Below the pieces are notes generated by a model. It searched no databases. It worked only from the letters and a program-made list of their open reading frames with translations, and was not told the DNA's origin. Position numbers and translations under genes: made by a program. From Prevotella communis (lineage in GTDB: Bacteria; Bacteroidota; Bacteroidia; Bacteroidales; Bacteroidaceae), in NCBI RefSeq assembly GCF_022024115.1, contig NZ_CP091792.1, positions 3,038,001 through 3,102,000 of the forward strand: DNA of 64,000 nucleotides. The letters run 5' to 3'. Shown here one piece after another: positions 35,861-44,995 of the stretch; the stretch's first letter is position 1; each line of letters begins with the position of its first letter.

Positions 35861-38437
35861 ATGATTTACCCTAATAACTTTGAAAATAAGATAGGATTCG
35901 ACGATATCCGTACACTATTGAAGGAACGGTGTCAGAGTTCGTTGGGTCGCAATATGGTGGACGAGTTGGCATTTTCTTCTGATGCCGACGAAGTAAACGA
36001 GTGGTTGCAGCAAGCCAATGAGTTCCGTCGCCTGAAAGAGACGACTGACGATTTCCCCATGCAGTATTTCTTCGACATGCGCGAGTCAATCGCACGCATC
36101 CGTCTGACAGGCACCCATCTGGAGGAAAACGAAGTCTTCGACCTGCGCCGCTCACTGGAGACCATCAGCAATATTGTCATCTATCTGAATAAAGGAAACG
36201 CATCCGAGGACGAAGAGAAGGTGACCTACACTTACCCTGCCCTGCAGCGCCTGACTACCGACATCATGACGTTCCCTGCCATGATCCGTCGCATAGACTC
36301 CATCCTGGATAAATATGGTAAAATCAAGGACGGCGCCTCAATGACGCTGGCCAGCATACGCCACGAACTGCAAAAGACCGAGGGCAGCATCTCACGCACC
36401 CTCTATACGATACTGCATGCCGCCCAGCGCGACGGACTGGTAGACAAGGACGCTGCGCCCACCATGCGCGACGGTCGTCTGATGATTCCCGTAGCCCCTG
36501 GTCTGAAACGTAAGATCAATGGTATTGTTCACGATGAGAGTGCTACAGGAAAGACCGTCTTCATAGAACCTGCCGAGGTCGTGGAAGCCAACAACCGCGT
36601 ACGCGAACTCGAAGCCGAGGAGCGTCGCGAGGTAATCCGTATCCTCACCGTCTTCACCGACGAGGTACGTCCCCACGTCAAGGAGATTCTTGATTCCTAC
36701 CGTTTCCTGGCTATCATCGACCTGATTCAGGCGAAGGCCGCCTTTGCCCAACTGACAAAAGCCTTTGAGCCCAAGGTAGAGAACAAGCCGCATCTCGACT
36801 GGATCCGTGCCATTCACCCCCTGCTCCAGTTGTCACTGGAGAAACAAGGAAAGAAAGTGGTGCCCCTTGATATCCTCCTCGAACAGGACAAGCGCCTGCT
36901 CATTATCTCAGGTCCCAATGCCGGTGGTAAATCCGTGTGCCTGAAGACCGTTGGACTGCTGCAATATATGTTACAATGCGGACTGCCCATTCCCATTGGC
37001 GACCGTTCCACCTGCGGCATCTTCAAGAATATCATGATTGATATCGGTGACGAACAGAGCATCGAGGACGACCTGTCCACCTATTCCAGTCATCTGATGA
37101 ACATGAAGCAGATGATCAAGAACTGCGATGCCCACACCATATTATTAATAGACGAGTTTGGTGGCGGTACAGAACCCATGATTGGCGGCGCCATTGCCGA
37201 GGCCGTCCTGAAGCAGTTCTGGCAGAAGAAAGCCTTCGGCGTGATTACCACCCACTATCAGAACCTGAAGCATTTCGCCGACGACCACGAGGGTGTTGTC
37301 AACGGTGCGATGCTCTACGACCGTCACCAGATGCAGGCCCTGTTCCAGCTCAGTATCGGTCAGCCCGGTTCCTCGTTTGCCATCGAGATAGCCCGCAAGA
37401 CCGGCCTGCCTGAGGAAGTCATCAAGGACGCCTCCGACATTGTAGGCCAGGACTATATCCAGAGCGACAAATACCTGCAGGACATCGTACGCGACAAACG
37501 TTACTGGGAAGGCAAGCGCCAGACCATCCACCAGCACGAGAAGAACCTCGAAGGACATATCCAGCGCTATGAGACCAACCTCGAGGAGATTGAGCGCGAA
37601 CGCAAGCAGATCCTGAAGCGCGCCCAACAGCAAGCTGAGGAACTGCTGGCCGAGACCAACCGTAAGATTGAGAATGCCATCCGCGAGATTCGTGAGGCGC
37701 AGGCTGAGAAAGAGCGTACCCGCGAGATTCGCGAAGAACTGCAGGAATTCCGTCAGCAGGTGCAGAGCGACGACACCCGCGGACTGATGAGCGAGGAAGA
37801 GTTTGCCAGGAAACTTCGCCAGATGGAAGAGCGCAAGGCACGCAAGGGGCAGCGCAAGGCCGAGAAAGCACAGAAGAAGGAGGAGAGCGACAAGCGCCAA
37901 CAGACCTTCGGTGCCGAACGCAACAGCGCCAACGACCTCAACCGTCCCCTCCAGAAGGGTGACACCGTGCGTATCAAAGGTCTCAACACCATTGGTACAG
38001 TGGAAAACATCCAAGGCAAGCAGATCACCGTTATCTTTGGCGATGTGCGCACGAAGATGAAGGCCGAACAGCTGGAGAGATGCGACAAGGGTAAGGTGAA
38101 GAGCGAGGACACCTCCGCAGCAAACAAACATGCCGGTCTGGCTATCCTGACCTCGAAGATGACGCGTGCCACCATGGAAGACCGCAAGCAGAATTTCCAT
38201 CAGGATATCGATGTGCGCGGCATGCGTGGCGACGAGGCCATAGATGCCGTGATGCACTTCATCGACGATGCTATATTAATAGGTATGTCACGCGTGCGTA
38301 TCCTCCACGGCACGGGCACCGGCGTACTGCGCCAGCTCATCCGCCAGTACCTCCGCACTATCCCCAATGTGAGTCATTTCCGCGACGAACACGTACAGTT
38401 TGGCGGTGCCGGCATCACCGTTGTGGACATAGACTAA
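35861..38437 (+). CDS. mutS2: MutS2 ATPase/nuclease
   Basis: An 858-residue MutS2 protein. It has clamp/lever helices (about 1-320), an ATPase domain with Walker A GPNAGGKS at about 351 and Walker B LLIDEFGGGTEP, and a long charged coiled-coil region (about 520-690). A KOW-like segment (KGDTVRIKGLNTIGTVENIQ) is followed by a C-terminal Smr domain at about 784-858 (DVRGMRGDEAID, VRILHGTGTGVLR) that gives nuclease activity in this family. MutS2 suppresses homologous recombination and, in some bacteria, rescues collided ribosomes. Length is normal. The promoter sits directly before the ATG. Confidence 0.96.
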   Translation: MIYPNNFENKIGFDDIRTLLKERCQSSLGRNMVDELAFSSDADEVNEWLQQANEFRRLKETTDDFPMQYFFDMRESIARIRLTGTHLEENEVFDLRRSLETISNIVIYLNKGNASEDEEKVTYTYPALQRLTTDIMTFPAMIRRIDSILDKYGKIKDGASMTLASIRHELQKTEGSISRTLYTILHAAQRDGLVDKDAAPTMRDGRLMIPVAPGLKRKINGIVHDESATGKTVFIEPAEVVEANNRVRELEAEERREVIRILTVFTDEVRPHVKEILDSYRFLAIIDLIQAKAAFAQLTKAFEPKVENKPHLDWIRAIHPLLQLSLEKQGKKVVPLDILLEQDKRLLIISGPNAGGKSVCLKTVGLLQYMLQCGLPIPIGDRSTCGIFKNIMIDIGDEQSIEDDLSTYSSHLMNMKQMIKNCDAHTILLIDEFGGGTEPMIGGAIAEAVLKQFWQKKAFGVITTHYQNLKHFADDHEGVVNGAMLYDRHQMQALFQLSIGQPGSSFAIEIARKTGLPEEVIKDASDIVGQDYIQSDKYLQDIVRDKRYWEGKRQTIHQHEKNLEGHIQRYETNLEEIERERKQILKRAQQQAEELLAETNRKIENAIREIREAQAEKERTREIREELQEFRQQVQSDDTRGLMSEEEFARKLRQMEERKARKGQRKAEKAQKKEESDKRQQTFGAERNSANDLNRPLQKGDTVRIKGLNTIGTVENIQGKQITVIFGDVRTKMKAEQLERCDKGKVKSEDTSAANKHAGLAILTSKMTRATMEDRKQNFHQDIDVRGMRGDEAIDAVMHFIDDAILIGMSRVRILHGTGTGVLRQLIRQYLRTIPNVSHFRDEHVQFGGAGITVVDID

Positions 38438-38551
38438 GAAACACCCATTTTCTAACGACGAAAATTAGAATACAATTGACGAAAGTCACGAATTTAACTT
38501 AAATAAATACAAAATCAGGCTTCGCTATTAGGAATATTACGAATAATTTCC

Positions 38552-38559
38552 TACATTTG
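38552..38559 (+). promoter_or_regulatory. -7 box for the transglycosylase-like gene
   Basis: TACATTTG followed by CAAAC. The -33 region has only a weak TTAG. It would give a leader of about 100 bases containing a perfect palindrome (GTCTCGTGACGAGAC, 38593-38607). Confidence 0.4.
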
Positions 38560-38662
38560 CAAACAAAGAAAATGGTAAACGTCCCCATCAACGTCTCGTG
38601 ACGAGACAAGGACGAATGTTTCATCAAGGGCCTTGGCAAAGCCCTCCAAACACATACTAACC

Positions 38663-39097
38663 ATGATGAGAATAGCGAAGCAACTATGCCTGAGCTTATC
38701 GATTCTAACTTTGTTGCCCCTCGGCGCTGGGGCGAAAAACAAAGCGGTAAAATCAGGGCCGTTTGACTGGTCATCTGTGATAGAGGCCATCATTCTGGTA
38801 GAAAGTGAAGGAAATCCCAAAGCCGTGGGCGGACAGTCAGTGGGTGCCATGCAGATTACCCCTGTTGCCGTACGTGAATGCAACTACATTCTGAAGACAC
38901 GTGGTAGCGAGAAGCGCTACACCCTGGCAGACAGATTTGATGTGGCCAAGTCAAAGGAGATGTTCCTTCTGATTCAGTCAAAGTACAATCCATCTAACGA
39001 CATTGAGAAAGCGATTCGTTTGTGGAACGGTGGACCCAACTACAGTCTACGCGCTACCGAAAGATATTATAAAAAGGTACTGAGACGTATGAAGTAA
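38663..39097 (+). CDS. Lytic-transglycosylase-like (SLT/lysozyme-fold) exported protein
   Basis: This is a 144-residue protein from the ATG at 38663 (a second ATG follows at 38666). A signal peptide (about 1-24, ending LGAGA) precedes a small lysozyme-like domain with VESEGNP (candidate catalytic Glu47), GAMQITP (61-67) and LWNGGPNY (120-127), all matching the SLT pattern. It probably cleaves or binds peptidoglycan in the periplasm. It is short for a transglycosylase, close to the minimal domain. Expressed alone, with a strong terminator downstream. Confidence 0.8.
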   Translation: MMRIAKQLCLSLSILTLLPLGAGAKNKAVKSGPFDWSSVIEAIILVESEGNPKAVGGQSVGAMQITPVAVRECNYILKTRGSEKRYTLADRFDVAKSKEMFLLIQSKYNPSNDIEKAIRLWNGGPNYSLRATERYYKKVLRRMK

Positions 39098-39141
39098 TCA
39101 TTACTAATGTTACTTAGAGAAAACACAAAGAAGAAAAAAAG

Positions 39142-39184
39142 AATCCAACAGCAGTGATTGAGGTCGTGCTGTTGGATTTTTTTT
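39142..39184 (+). terminator. Strong rho-independent terminator
   Basis: AATCCAACAGCA pairs perfectly with TGCTGTTGGATT (12 bp, 13-base loop), followed by eight T residues. Confidence 0.93.
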
Positions 39185-39227
39185 GCGATTTATCCTAAAA
39201 ATCCTTCCTGTTTTATAATTTTCTGCT

Positions 39228-39235
39228 TATCTTTG
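39228..39235 (+). promoter_or_regulatory. -7 box ending 4 bases before the SGNH hydrolase ATG
   Basis: TATCTTTG, then TCGC and the ATG at 39240. The -33 box is weak (CTTC). It suggests a nearly leaderless mRNA. Confidence 0.5.
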
Positions 39236-39239
39236 TCGC

Positions 39240-39935
39240 ATGATTAGGAAAAACATCATATTCTTTACTGCCCTCTGCCTTTGTATGCTAACCGCAACGG
39301 CACAGGCACAGCACGTCAGCTATCGTTCTACGGCCCACTACAACAAGCGTGTGGCACAGTTTGAGCGCGAGGGCGGCATCAACGAGAACAGTATTGTGAT
39401 GCTCGGCAACAGTCTGACAGAGAACGGTAAAAACTGGGGCGAGCGTCTAGGTATGGACAACGTGGTGAATCGCGGCATCATTGGCGACAACACCATCGGC
39501 ATGACGGAACGTCTCTGTCAGATTACACCCCACAAACCCAAAGTCATCTTCCTGATGGCTGGCATCAACAACATGGTAAACGATGCACCGTGTATTGACG
39601 TGGCCCAACAGGTCATCGGCTTGATAGAGGCTATCAGACAGCAGACCCCCAACACGAAACTCATTGTGGAGAGTCTGCTGCCCATCAATGAGAAATCGGG
39701 GCGTTGGCGCACACTGGCAGGCCGCACCGATGACATCCCCCTGACGAATATGTATATCCGCGCCTATTGCGAATCAAACGACATCACGTTTGTGGACCTC
39801 TTTCACCAGATGACCTACCCCACCAGCAACATGCTGAGAGACGAGCTGAGCTACGACGGGCTACACATCACGGAGGCGGGATACGAAATATGGGCAAAAG
39901 AAATCAAACGGCAATTAAACCATTGGGAACGTTAG
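39240..39935 (+). CDS. SGNH/GDSL hydrolase family exported protein
   Basis: A 231-residue protein with a signal peptide (about 1-23, ending TAQAQ). The SGNH blocks are all present: block I GNSLTE (nucleophile Ser), block II Gly in NRGIIGDN, block III Asn in AGINN, and block V DGLH with Asp and His. It resembles the PAF-acetylhydrolase-like lipase/esterase group. The substrate, an acetyl or acyl ester on a glycan or lipid, cannot be told from the sequence. It has its own promoter box 4 bases before the ATG, and the outer membrane barrel gene follows after 36 bases. Confidence 0.88.
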   Translation: MIRKNIIFFTALCLCMLTATAQAQHVSYRSTAHYNKRVAQFEREGGINENSIVMLGNSLTENGKNWGERLGMDNVVNRGIIGDNTIGMTERLCQITPHKPKVIFLMAGINNMVNDAPCIDVAQQVIGLIEAIRQQTPNTKLIVESLLPINEKSGRWRTLAGRTDDIPLTNMYIRAYCESNDITFVDLFHQMTYPTSNMLRDELSYDGLHITEAGYEIWAKEIKRQLNHWER

Positions 39936-39971
39936 GCGTCTATAAAAACATAAACCCAACGACTAAAATAG

Positions 39972-42900
39972 ATGAACTTACGTTTTTTTACCCTACTATC
40001 ACTCATCTGCTTGTGCGTGCTTCATGTCAACGCTCAAACAGACAACGTATCAGGACGTGTTATTGACAAGGAGACCAAAGAGGCCCTTGCGAAGGCCACC
40101 CTCCAGCTCTACCGTATTGGAAATAAAAAAGACACCACCTTTGTTGGAGGCACCCTCTCCAATGATCGCGGTGCCTTTTCATTTAATAATGTCAGCGCAG
40201 GCACCTATATGCTTAAAATCACTTTCCTGGGCTATCAAGAGCAGAAGAAAGCACTGACAAAAACGAGCACACGTGCCCTTACACTGGGTAGCATCGCAAT
40301 GGAGCCCAATAGCGTGCTCATCAACGAGGCAGTGGTAACCGCCAATATTCCCAAGATGGTAATTAAGGACGACACGGTGGTCTATAACGCCGACGCCTTC
40401 CGTGTGCCCGAAGGATCTGTCATCGAGGCCTTGGTAGAGGTACTGCCCGGCGCTAAAATTGACGAAGACGGAAAAATCAGCGTCAATGGCAAAGAGGTAA
40501 AGAAATTCAAGCTCGACGGGCGCGACTTCATGACAGGTAATAATGATGCCGTGATGAAAAACCTGCCCTCATACGTCATCGATAAGGTAAAAGCCTACGA
40601 CGAGAAGAGTGACCTGAGCAGGATGACAGGCGTTGATGACGGCAACGACGACTTCGTGTTGGAATTCACCACAAAGCGCAGCGCCCGCAACGGCATACAG
40701 GCCAACCCCGACGTGGGCTATGGTACCGACAATCGCTATGGCGTGCGTCTCACGGCCATGAAGCCCTTCGGTGATATGCGCTACACCTTCATGGGCAATG
40801 CCAACAATGTGAACGACCGCAACTTCTCTGGTCGTGGCGGACGAGGCCGTGGCAACAACAACGGACAGCGCCATACAAAGACGGCAGCCCTGGATGTGAG
40901 TTATGAGAATCAACGCAAAGAAAACGGCAGTCAACTCAGGATGAGCGGACGCGTGACGTGGAACCACGGCAACACCAACAACTGGAACCGTACGGGCTCC
41001 GAGAGCTTCGTCAACACGCGTGGCGGTGCCTTCTCCAATAGTATCAGCCAGAGCTATTCACGCAACAACTCGTGGACTGGCAACATGAATTTACAATGGA
41101 GCATAGACTCTCTGACCACACTGTCTTTCCGCCCGAACATCAGTTTCTCAAGTAATGACAACCAAAACGCCTCCAACTCGGCCTCGTTTAATGTGGACCC
41201 CTTTGAGTATGTGACCGACCCGCTGAGCACAAGGGGACTGCAGGAGCTGAGTCAGGACAGTCTGGTGGTGAACAGTCGCAGCAACAAGTCGCTGAGCTAT
41301 GGTACCAACAAAAACCTGAGGTCACAACTGCAACTCTATAGACGATTGAACAACAAGGGACGCAACATCGCCATCAGCACCAACCTGAGCTATGGCGACG
41401 GCGACAACCGCAATGCCAACCTGTCGGGCGTGCATCTGTGGCTACAAAAGAACAGCCTGGGTAATGACTCTACCTATCAGACCAACCGCTACACGACCTC
41501 AGACAACAAGAACTACAGCATCTCGCTCGGTACCACCTATACCGAACCGCTCTATATCTTCAAGAAGAAGGAAAATCCCGAGGACACCCTCCAACAACAA
41601 AACGGACGCGGTCCGTTTGGCAATCGTGGCAGAAGGATGGTGGGACAAGAAGGCATCTTCCTGCAGTTGAACTACAACTTCAACTACAGCTTCCAGAAGA
41701 ATGACCCCAGCACCTACGACCTGCTAGGCATCAGCGAAGAACAGTTTCAGAACGCACTGCTGGACTATCGAGATTTCGGTTTCCTGCCCGAGGACTATGA
41801 AGACCGTCTGTCAACCAGTCTGAGTCGCTATTCTGAGCGTACGGAATATGCACATAATGGTGATGTGCAAATCAGGCTGAACCGCGAGAAATATAATCTT
41901 AACGTGGGTGTGAATATCCAGCCTCAGCGCTCACACTACATCCAGCAGTATCTGGGTAAGCCCGTTGACACGGTGCGCACCGTGGTGAACCTCTCGCCCA
42001 CCCTGAACATGCGTTACCGTTTTGACCAGTATACCAATCTGCAGGTGCAGTTCCGCGGACAGACTCAGCAGCCTAGCATCACGCAGTTGCTCGACATCTA
42101 CGATGACACCAACCCACTATCGGTGACAATGGGTAATCCAGGATTAAAACCCTCGTTTACCACCAACCTCAGTTTCAACTTCCAGAAGCAGCGCAAGCCC
42201 ACCCTCGTGGAAGACAGTCTTGGTTTCCAAGTGCCCAAGAACCAGCGCCACTGGAGTTTCAGCAGCAACGGCTCGTTCCAGCGCACCACCAATTCCATCG
42301 GCAATATCGTGACCTACGAAGAGAATACCGGTCGCCGCATCAGTCGTCCGGACAACTTTGACGGCAACTGGAATGCCAGTGGCGGTGTGACGTTCAACAT
42401 GGGACTTGACACACTGAACCGCTGGGACGTGAGTGGTAGCATTCGTGGTAGCTACCGTCACCAGGTAAGCTATGTCAACCTGAACCGCACGGCAACGCCT
42501 GATCGCAACGTGACGCATAGCATCAACGTGTCGCCCGACGTATCGCTGAGCTATCGCAACCGCTGGCTTAACTTCTCACTCAACGGTCAGACAACATACG
42601 CTCGCACAGAGAACCGACTCCAGGCTTCACGTAATCTGGACACATGGAATTTCTCTTACGGCGGCAACACACGCATCGATTTAAATCAGCTGAACGGACG
42701 CCAGTCGGCCAACGCTTCTTCATGGCCCGTACTATCTACCGACTTCCACGTATATAGCAAGCGCGGCTATGCCGATGCCACTCTGAATACAGACGAACTG
42801 ATATGGAACGCCCAACTGAGCTATAGTTTCCTACGTGGCAAGGCTCTCACCGTGATGCTGCAATGGTATGATATCCTGCGCGAACAGACCAATTTCAGTC

Positions 42901-43109
42901 GCACCGTCAATGCCAACGGTTGGCGCGACCAAGAGGTTAATGCCATCAACTCGTATGCCATCCTCCACATCAGCTATCGCATGAACTTCTTCGGCGGCCG
43001 CGGCAGCAGCGGATGGGGCGGCGGCGAAGGCGGTCGAGGCAATCGTAGCGAAGGCTTTGGCGGAGGCCGAGGCGGACGCGGCGGCTTCGGTGGCGGTGGA
43101 CGCAGATAA
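39972..43109 (+). CDS. TonB-receptor-like outer membrane beta-barrel protein with Arg/Gly-rich tail
   Basis: This 1045-residue protein has a signal peptide (about 1-21, ending HVNAQ), a carboxypeptidase-regulatory-like domain (about 24-110, VSGRVIDKETKEALAKATLQ) and a plug-like region (about 115-230, VIEALVEVLPGAKIDEDGKISVNGKEV). A large beta-barrel of the OMP_b-brl_3 type follows. It resembles TonB-dependent transporters without a nearby SusD partner. Gly/Arg-rich loops occur inside the barrel (SGRGGRGRGNNNG, NGRGPFGNRGRRM). The barrel's last strand (ILHISYRMNFF) is followed by a 36-residue tail rich in GGRGG repeats rather than ending in an aromatic residue. The substrate is unknown. Follows the SGNH hydrolase gene by 36 bases. 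Confidence 0.88.
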   Translation: MNLRFFTLLSLICLCVLHVNAQTDNVSGRVIDKETKEALAKATLQLYRIGNKKDTTFVGGTLSNDRGAFSFNNVSAGTYMLKITFLGYQEQKKALTKTSTRALTLGSIAMEPNSVLINEAVVTANIPKMVIKDDTVVYNADAFRVPEGSVIEALVEVLPGAKIDEDGKISVNGKEVKKFKLDGRDFMTGNNDAVMKNLPSYVIDKVKAYDEKSDLSRMTGVDDGNDDFVLEFTTKRSARNGIQANPDVGYGTDNRYGVRLTAMKPFGDMRYTFMGNANNVNDRNFSGRGGRGRGNNNGQRHTKTAALDVSYENQRKENGSQLRMSGRVTWNHGNTNNWNRTGSESFVNTRGGAFSNSISQSYSRNNSWTGNMNLQWSIDSLTTLSFRPNISFSSNDNQNASNSASFNVDPFEYVTDPLSTRGLQELSQDSLVVNSRSNKSLSYGTNKNLRSQLQLYRRLNNKGRNIAISTNLSYGDGDNRNANLSGVHLWLQKNSLGNDSTYQTNRYTTSDNKNYSISLGTTYTEPLYIFKKKENPEDTLQQQNGRGPFGNRGRRMVGQEGIFLQLNYNFNYSFQKNDPSTYDLLGISEEQFQNALLDYRDFGFLPEDYEDRLSTSLSRYSERTEYAHNGDVQIRLNREKYNLNVGVNIQPQRSHYIQQYLGKPVDTVRTVVNLSPTLNMRYRFDQYTNLQVQFRGQTQQPSITQLLDIYDDTNPLSVTMGNPGLKPSFTTNLSFNFQKQRKPTLVEDSLGFQVPKNQRHWSFSSNGSFQRTTNSIGNIVTYEENTGRRISRPDNFDGNWNASGGVTFNMGLDTLNRWDVSGSIRGSYRHQVSYVNLNRTATPDRNVTHSINVSPDVSLSYRNRWLNFSLNGQTTYARTENRLQASRNLDTWNFSYGGNTRIDLNQLNGRQSANASSWPVLSTDFHVYSKRGYADATLNTDELIWNAQLSYSFLRGKALTVMLQWYDILREQTNFSRTVNANGWRDQEVNAINSYAILHISYRMNFFGGRGSSGWGGGEGGRGNRSEGFGGGRGGRGGFGGGGRR

Positions 43110-43119
43110 CAGAAGAAAA

Positions 43120-43143
43120 GAAGCCCAGCGGTTGCTGGGCTTC
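43120..43143 (+). terminator. Hairpin after the outer membrane barrel gene
   Basis: GAAGCCCAGC and GCTGGGCTTC form a perfect 10-bp stem with a GGTT loop, 11 bases after the stop codon. The T-run is poor. Confidence 0.6.
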
Positions 43144-43153
43144 ATCATTATCA

Positions 43154-43182
43154 ACAAAAAAAAGAACGCAAATGCGTTCTTT
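43154..43182 (-). terminator. Terminator of initiator tRNA-Met
   Basis: AAAGAACGCA and TGCGTTCTTT form a stem. On the minus strand it is followed by a run of T, 5 bases past the tRNA 3' end. Confidence 0.75.
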
Positions 43183-43186
43183 GTAG

Positions 43187-43259
43187 TTGCGGAGGCAAGA
43201 CTCGAACATGCGACCTCCAGGTTATGAGCCTGGCGAGCTACCAACTGCTCCACTCCGCG
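43187..43259 (-). tRNA. Initiator tRNA-Met (anticodon CAT)
   Basis: On the minus strand the acceptor CGCGGAG faces CTCCGCA, leaving the C1-A72 mismatch typical of initiators. The D stem GAGC/GCTC has the A11-U24 pair that also marks initiators. The anticodon loop is CTCATAA with CAT at 43224-43226. CCA is not encoded (CTA follows the A discriminator). The T stem has one U-U mismatch, and the anticodon stem has A-U at 29-41 where Escherichia coli has G-C. Confidence 0.93.
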
Positions 43260-43318
43260 ATATTCAACCAATAATCAAAAACATGGAATCAAAACCATTG
43301 TTTCCTGTTTTGCGGGTG

Positions 43319-43350
43319 CAAAGGTACTACTATTTTCCGAGATATGCAAA
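43319..43350 (-). promoter_or_regulatory. Promoter of initiator tRNA-Met
   Basis: TTTG (43347-43350), 20 bases, TACCTTTG (43319-43326), then CACCCGC on the minus strand. It has the same design and downstream bases as the tRNA-Ser promoter. Confidence 0.75.
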
Positions 43351-43396
43351 TTTTCATGCATCTTTTTTTCTTTTCCCCATAATTTATGCTAAAAAA

Positions 43397-43428
43397 CTTG
43401 GCAGTTTAAAACAAAACCACTAATTTTG
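43397..43428 (+). promoter_or_regulatory. Promoter of the TetR-fabG pair
   Basis: CTTG (43397-43400), 20 bases, TAATTTTG (43421-43428). The ATG is 45 bases downstream. TGTGCAAAAGCTAAATTTCGCA in the leader could include an operator, but no clear symmetry was found. Confidence 0.6.
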
Positions 43429-43472
43429 CACATGTTTATAAAGTGTGCAAAAGCTAAATTTCGCAACAAGCA

Positions 43473-44072
43473 ATGTCAATATCCAAAACCAGACAACTAC
43501 TCGTAGATGTGGCTCGCCAACTGTTCGCCAAGAACGGATTGGAGAATACCACGATGAATGATATCGCGCAAGCCTCTGGCAAGGGACGTCGCACACTTTA
43601 TACCTATTTTAAGTCAAAAGAGGACATCTACTACGCCGTTATCGAGACCGAGCTGGAGCGTCTTAGTGACAAGCTCGACGAGGTAGCCGCTCGCAAAATC
43701 AGTCCGCAGGAGAAGGTCATCGAACTCATCTACACCCACCTCAGCATGATTCGTGAAACCGTGGTGCGCAATGGTAACCTGCGTGCCGAGTTCTTCCGCA
43801 ACATCTGGATGGTAGAGAAGGTGCGCCGCCATTTCGACGATGCTGAGGTAGAGCTGTTCCGCAAGGTATTTGCCGAGGGCAAGGAAAGTGGCGAGTTTGA
43901 TATCGACAACGTAGATCTTGTGGCCGACATCACCCACTATTGTATCAAGGGACTGGAAGTGCCTTATATCTACGGACGCATAGCCCGCGGCATGACCGAG
44001 GAAGCCACCAAGCCCCAGGTAGCCAAGTTCGTCTATGGTGCTCTGGGCAAGAAAGTGAAGATAAAAGATTAG
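43473..44072 (+). CDS. TetR/AcrR family transcriptional regulator
   Basis: This 199-residue protein has an N-terminal TetR DNA-binding domain (about 8-55: FAKNGLENTTMNDIAQASGK followed by GRRTLYTYFKSKEDIYYAVI) and a helical C-terminal ligand/dimer domain. TetR proteins usually repress neighbouring genes and release DNA on binding a small molecule. The fabG gene starts 27 bases downstream, suggesting control of fatty acid synthesis or response to an acyl ligand; this is inferred from context. Confidence 0.93.
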   Translation: MSISKTRQLLVDVARQLFAKNGLENTTMNDIAQASGKGRRTLYTYFKSKEDIYYAVIETELERLSDKLDEVAARKISPQEKVIELIYTHLSMIRETVVRNGNLRAEFFRNIWMVEKVRRHFDDAEVELFRKVFAEGKESGEFDIDNVDLVADITHYCIKGLEVPYIYGRIARGMTEEATKPQVAKFVYGALGKKVKIKD

Positions 44073-44099
44073 AATACATTTTATATAAAAGTTTAGAAA

Positions 44100-44837
44100 A
44101 TGGGATTATTAGAAGGTAAGACTGCGCTGATCACTGGCGCAGCACGCGGTATCGGAAAGGCTATCGCACTGAAGTACGCCGCTGAAGGCTGTAACATCGC
44201 ATTCACCGACCTGCAGGTCAACGAGGAGACAGAGAAAGAGATTGCCGCTCTGGGTGTCAAGGCCAAGAGCTACGCCTCTAATGCTGCCGACTTCGCTCAG
44301 ACCGAAGAGGTTGTCAAGGCCGTTAAGGAAGAGTTCGGCTCAATTGATATTCTGGTAAACAATGCTGGTATCACCAAGGACGGACTGATGCTCCGCATGA
44401 CTGAGCAGCAGTGGGACGCTGTCATCGCAGTAAACCTGAAGTCAGCATTCAACTTCATCCACGCTTGTGTGCCCGTGATGATGCGTCAGCGTGGTGGTTC
44501 TATCATCAACATGGCCTCTGTAGTAGGTGTTCACGGTAATGCCGGTCAGGCCAACTATGCCGCTTCAAAGGCAGGCCTTATCGCCCTGGCTAAGAGTATC
44601 GCCCAGGAGATGGGTCCCAAGGGTATCCGTGCCAACGCTATCGCTCCTGGCTTCATCGAGACAGCCATGACCGCTGCCCTGCCTGAGGATGTACGCAACG
44701 AGTGGAAGCAGAAGATTCCCCTCCGTCGTGGTGGACAGGTTGAGGATATCGCCAACGTAGCTACCTTCCTGGCTTCAGATCTGTCAAGCTATGTCAGCGG
44801 TCAGGTTATTCAGGTTGACGGTGGTATGAACATGTAA
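44100..44837 (+). CDS. fabG: 3-oxoacyl-[acyl-carrier-protein] reductase
   Basis: A 245-residue SDR-family enzyme that reduces 3-oxoacyl-ACP with NADPH in fatty acid elongation. The NAD(P) motif is TGAARGIG (12-19), NNAG lies at 87-90, and the catalytic residues are Asn112 (VNLK), Ser140 (NMAS), Tyr153 and Lys157 (YAASK). The C-terminal VDGGMNM is typical of FabG, and length matches. Co-transcribed with the TetR gene; a strong terminator follows. Confidence 0.95.
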   Translation: MGLLEGKTALITGAARGIGKAIALKYAAEGCNIAFTDLQVNEETEKEIAALGVKAKSYASNAADFAQTEEVVKAVKEEFGSIDILVNNAGITKDGLMLRMTEQQWDAVIAVNLKSAFNFIHACVPVMMRQRGGSIINMASVVGVHGNAGQANYAASKAGLIALAKSIAQEMGPKGIRANAIAPGFIETAMTAALPEDVRNEWKQKIPLRRGGQVEDIANVATFLASDLSSYVSGQVIQVDGGMNM

Positions 44838-44861
44838 GCATCCGTTTGCAGATACACACAC

Positions 44862-44901
44862 AACGGCTCCTGAAGCATTCCGCCTCAGGAGCCGTTTTTT
44901 T
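44862..44901 (+). terminator. Rho-independent terminator after fabG
   Basis: AACGGCTCCTGA pairs perfectly with TCAGGAGCCGTT (12 bp, 11-base loop), followed by a run of T. Confidence 0.93.
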
Positions 44902-44995
44902 GTTTCAATTGTTCCCATAGTTTTTAATTTGGGGTTTTAATCGTACCTTTGGACTGGTGCTCGAAGGTACTCACGTTCGAAAAAACTCAAATAAA

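Noticed and set aside
37145..38257. Minus-strand open frame opposite mutS2 (370 codons)
   Set aside because: The Leu-rich translation comes from antisense of the coiled-coil region; mutS2 is full length.
39972..43109. SusC-type polysaccharide utilisation locus
   Set aside because: No SusD partner, glycoside hydrolase or hybrid two-component regulator lies nearby; the neighbours are an SGNH hydrolase and a tRNA.
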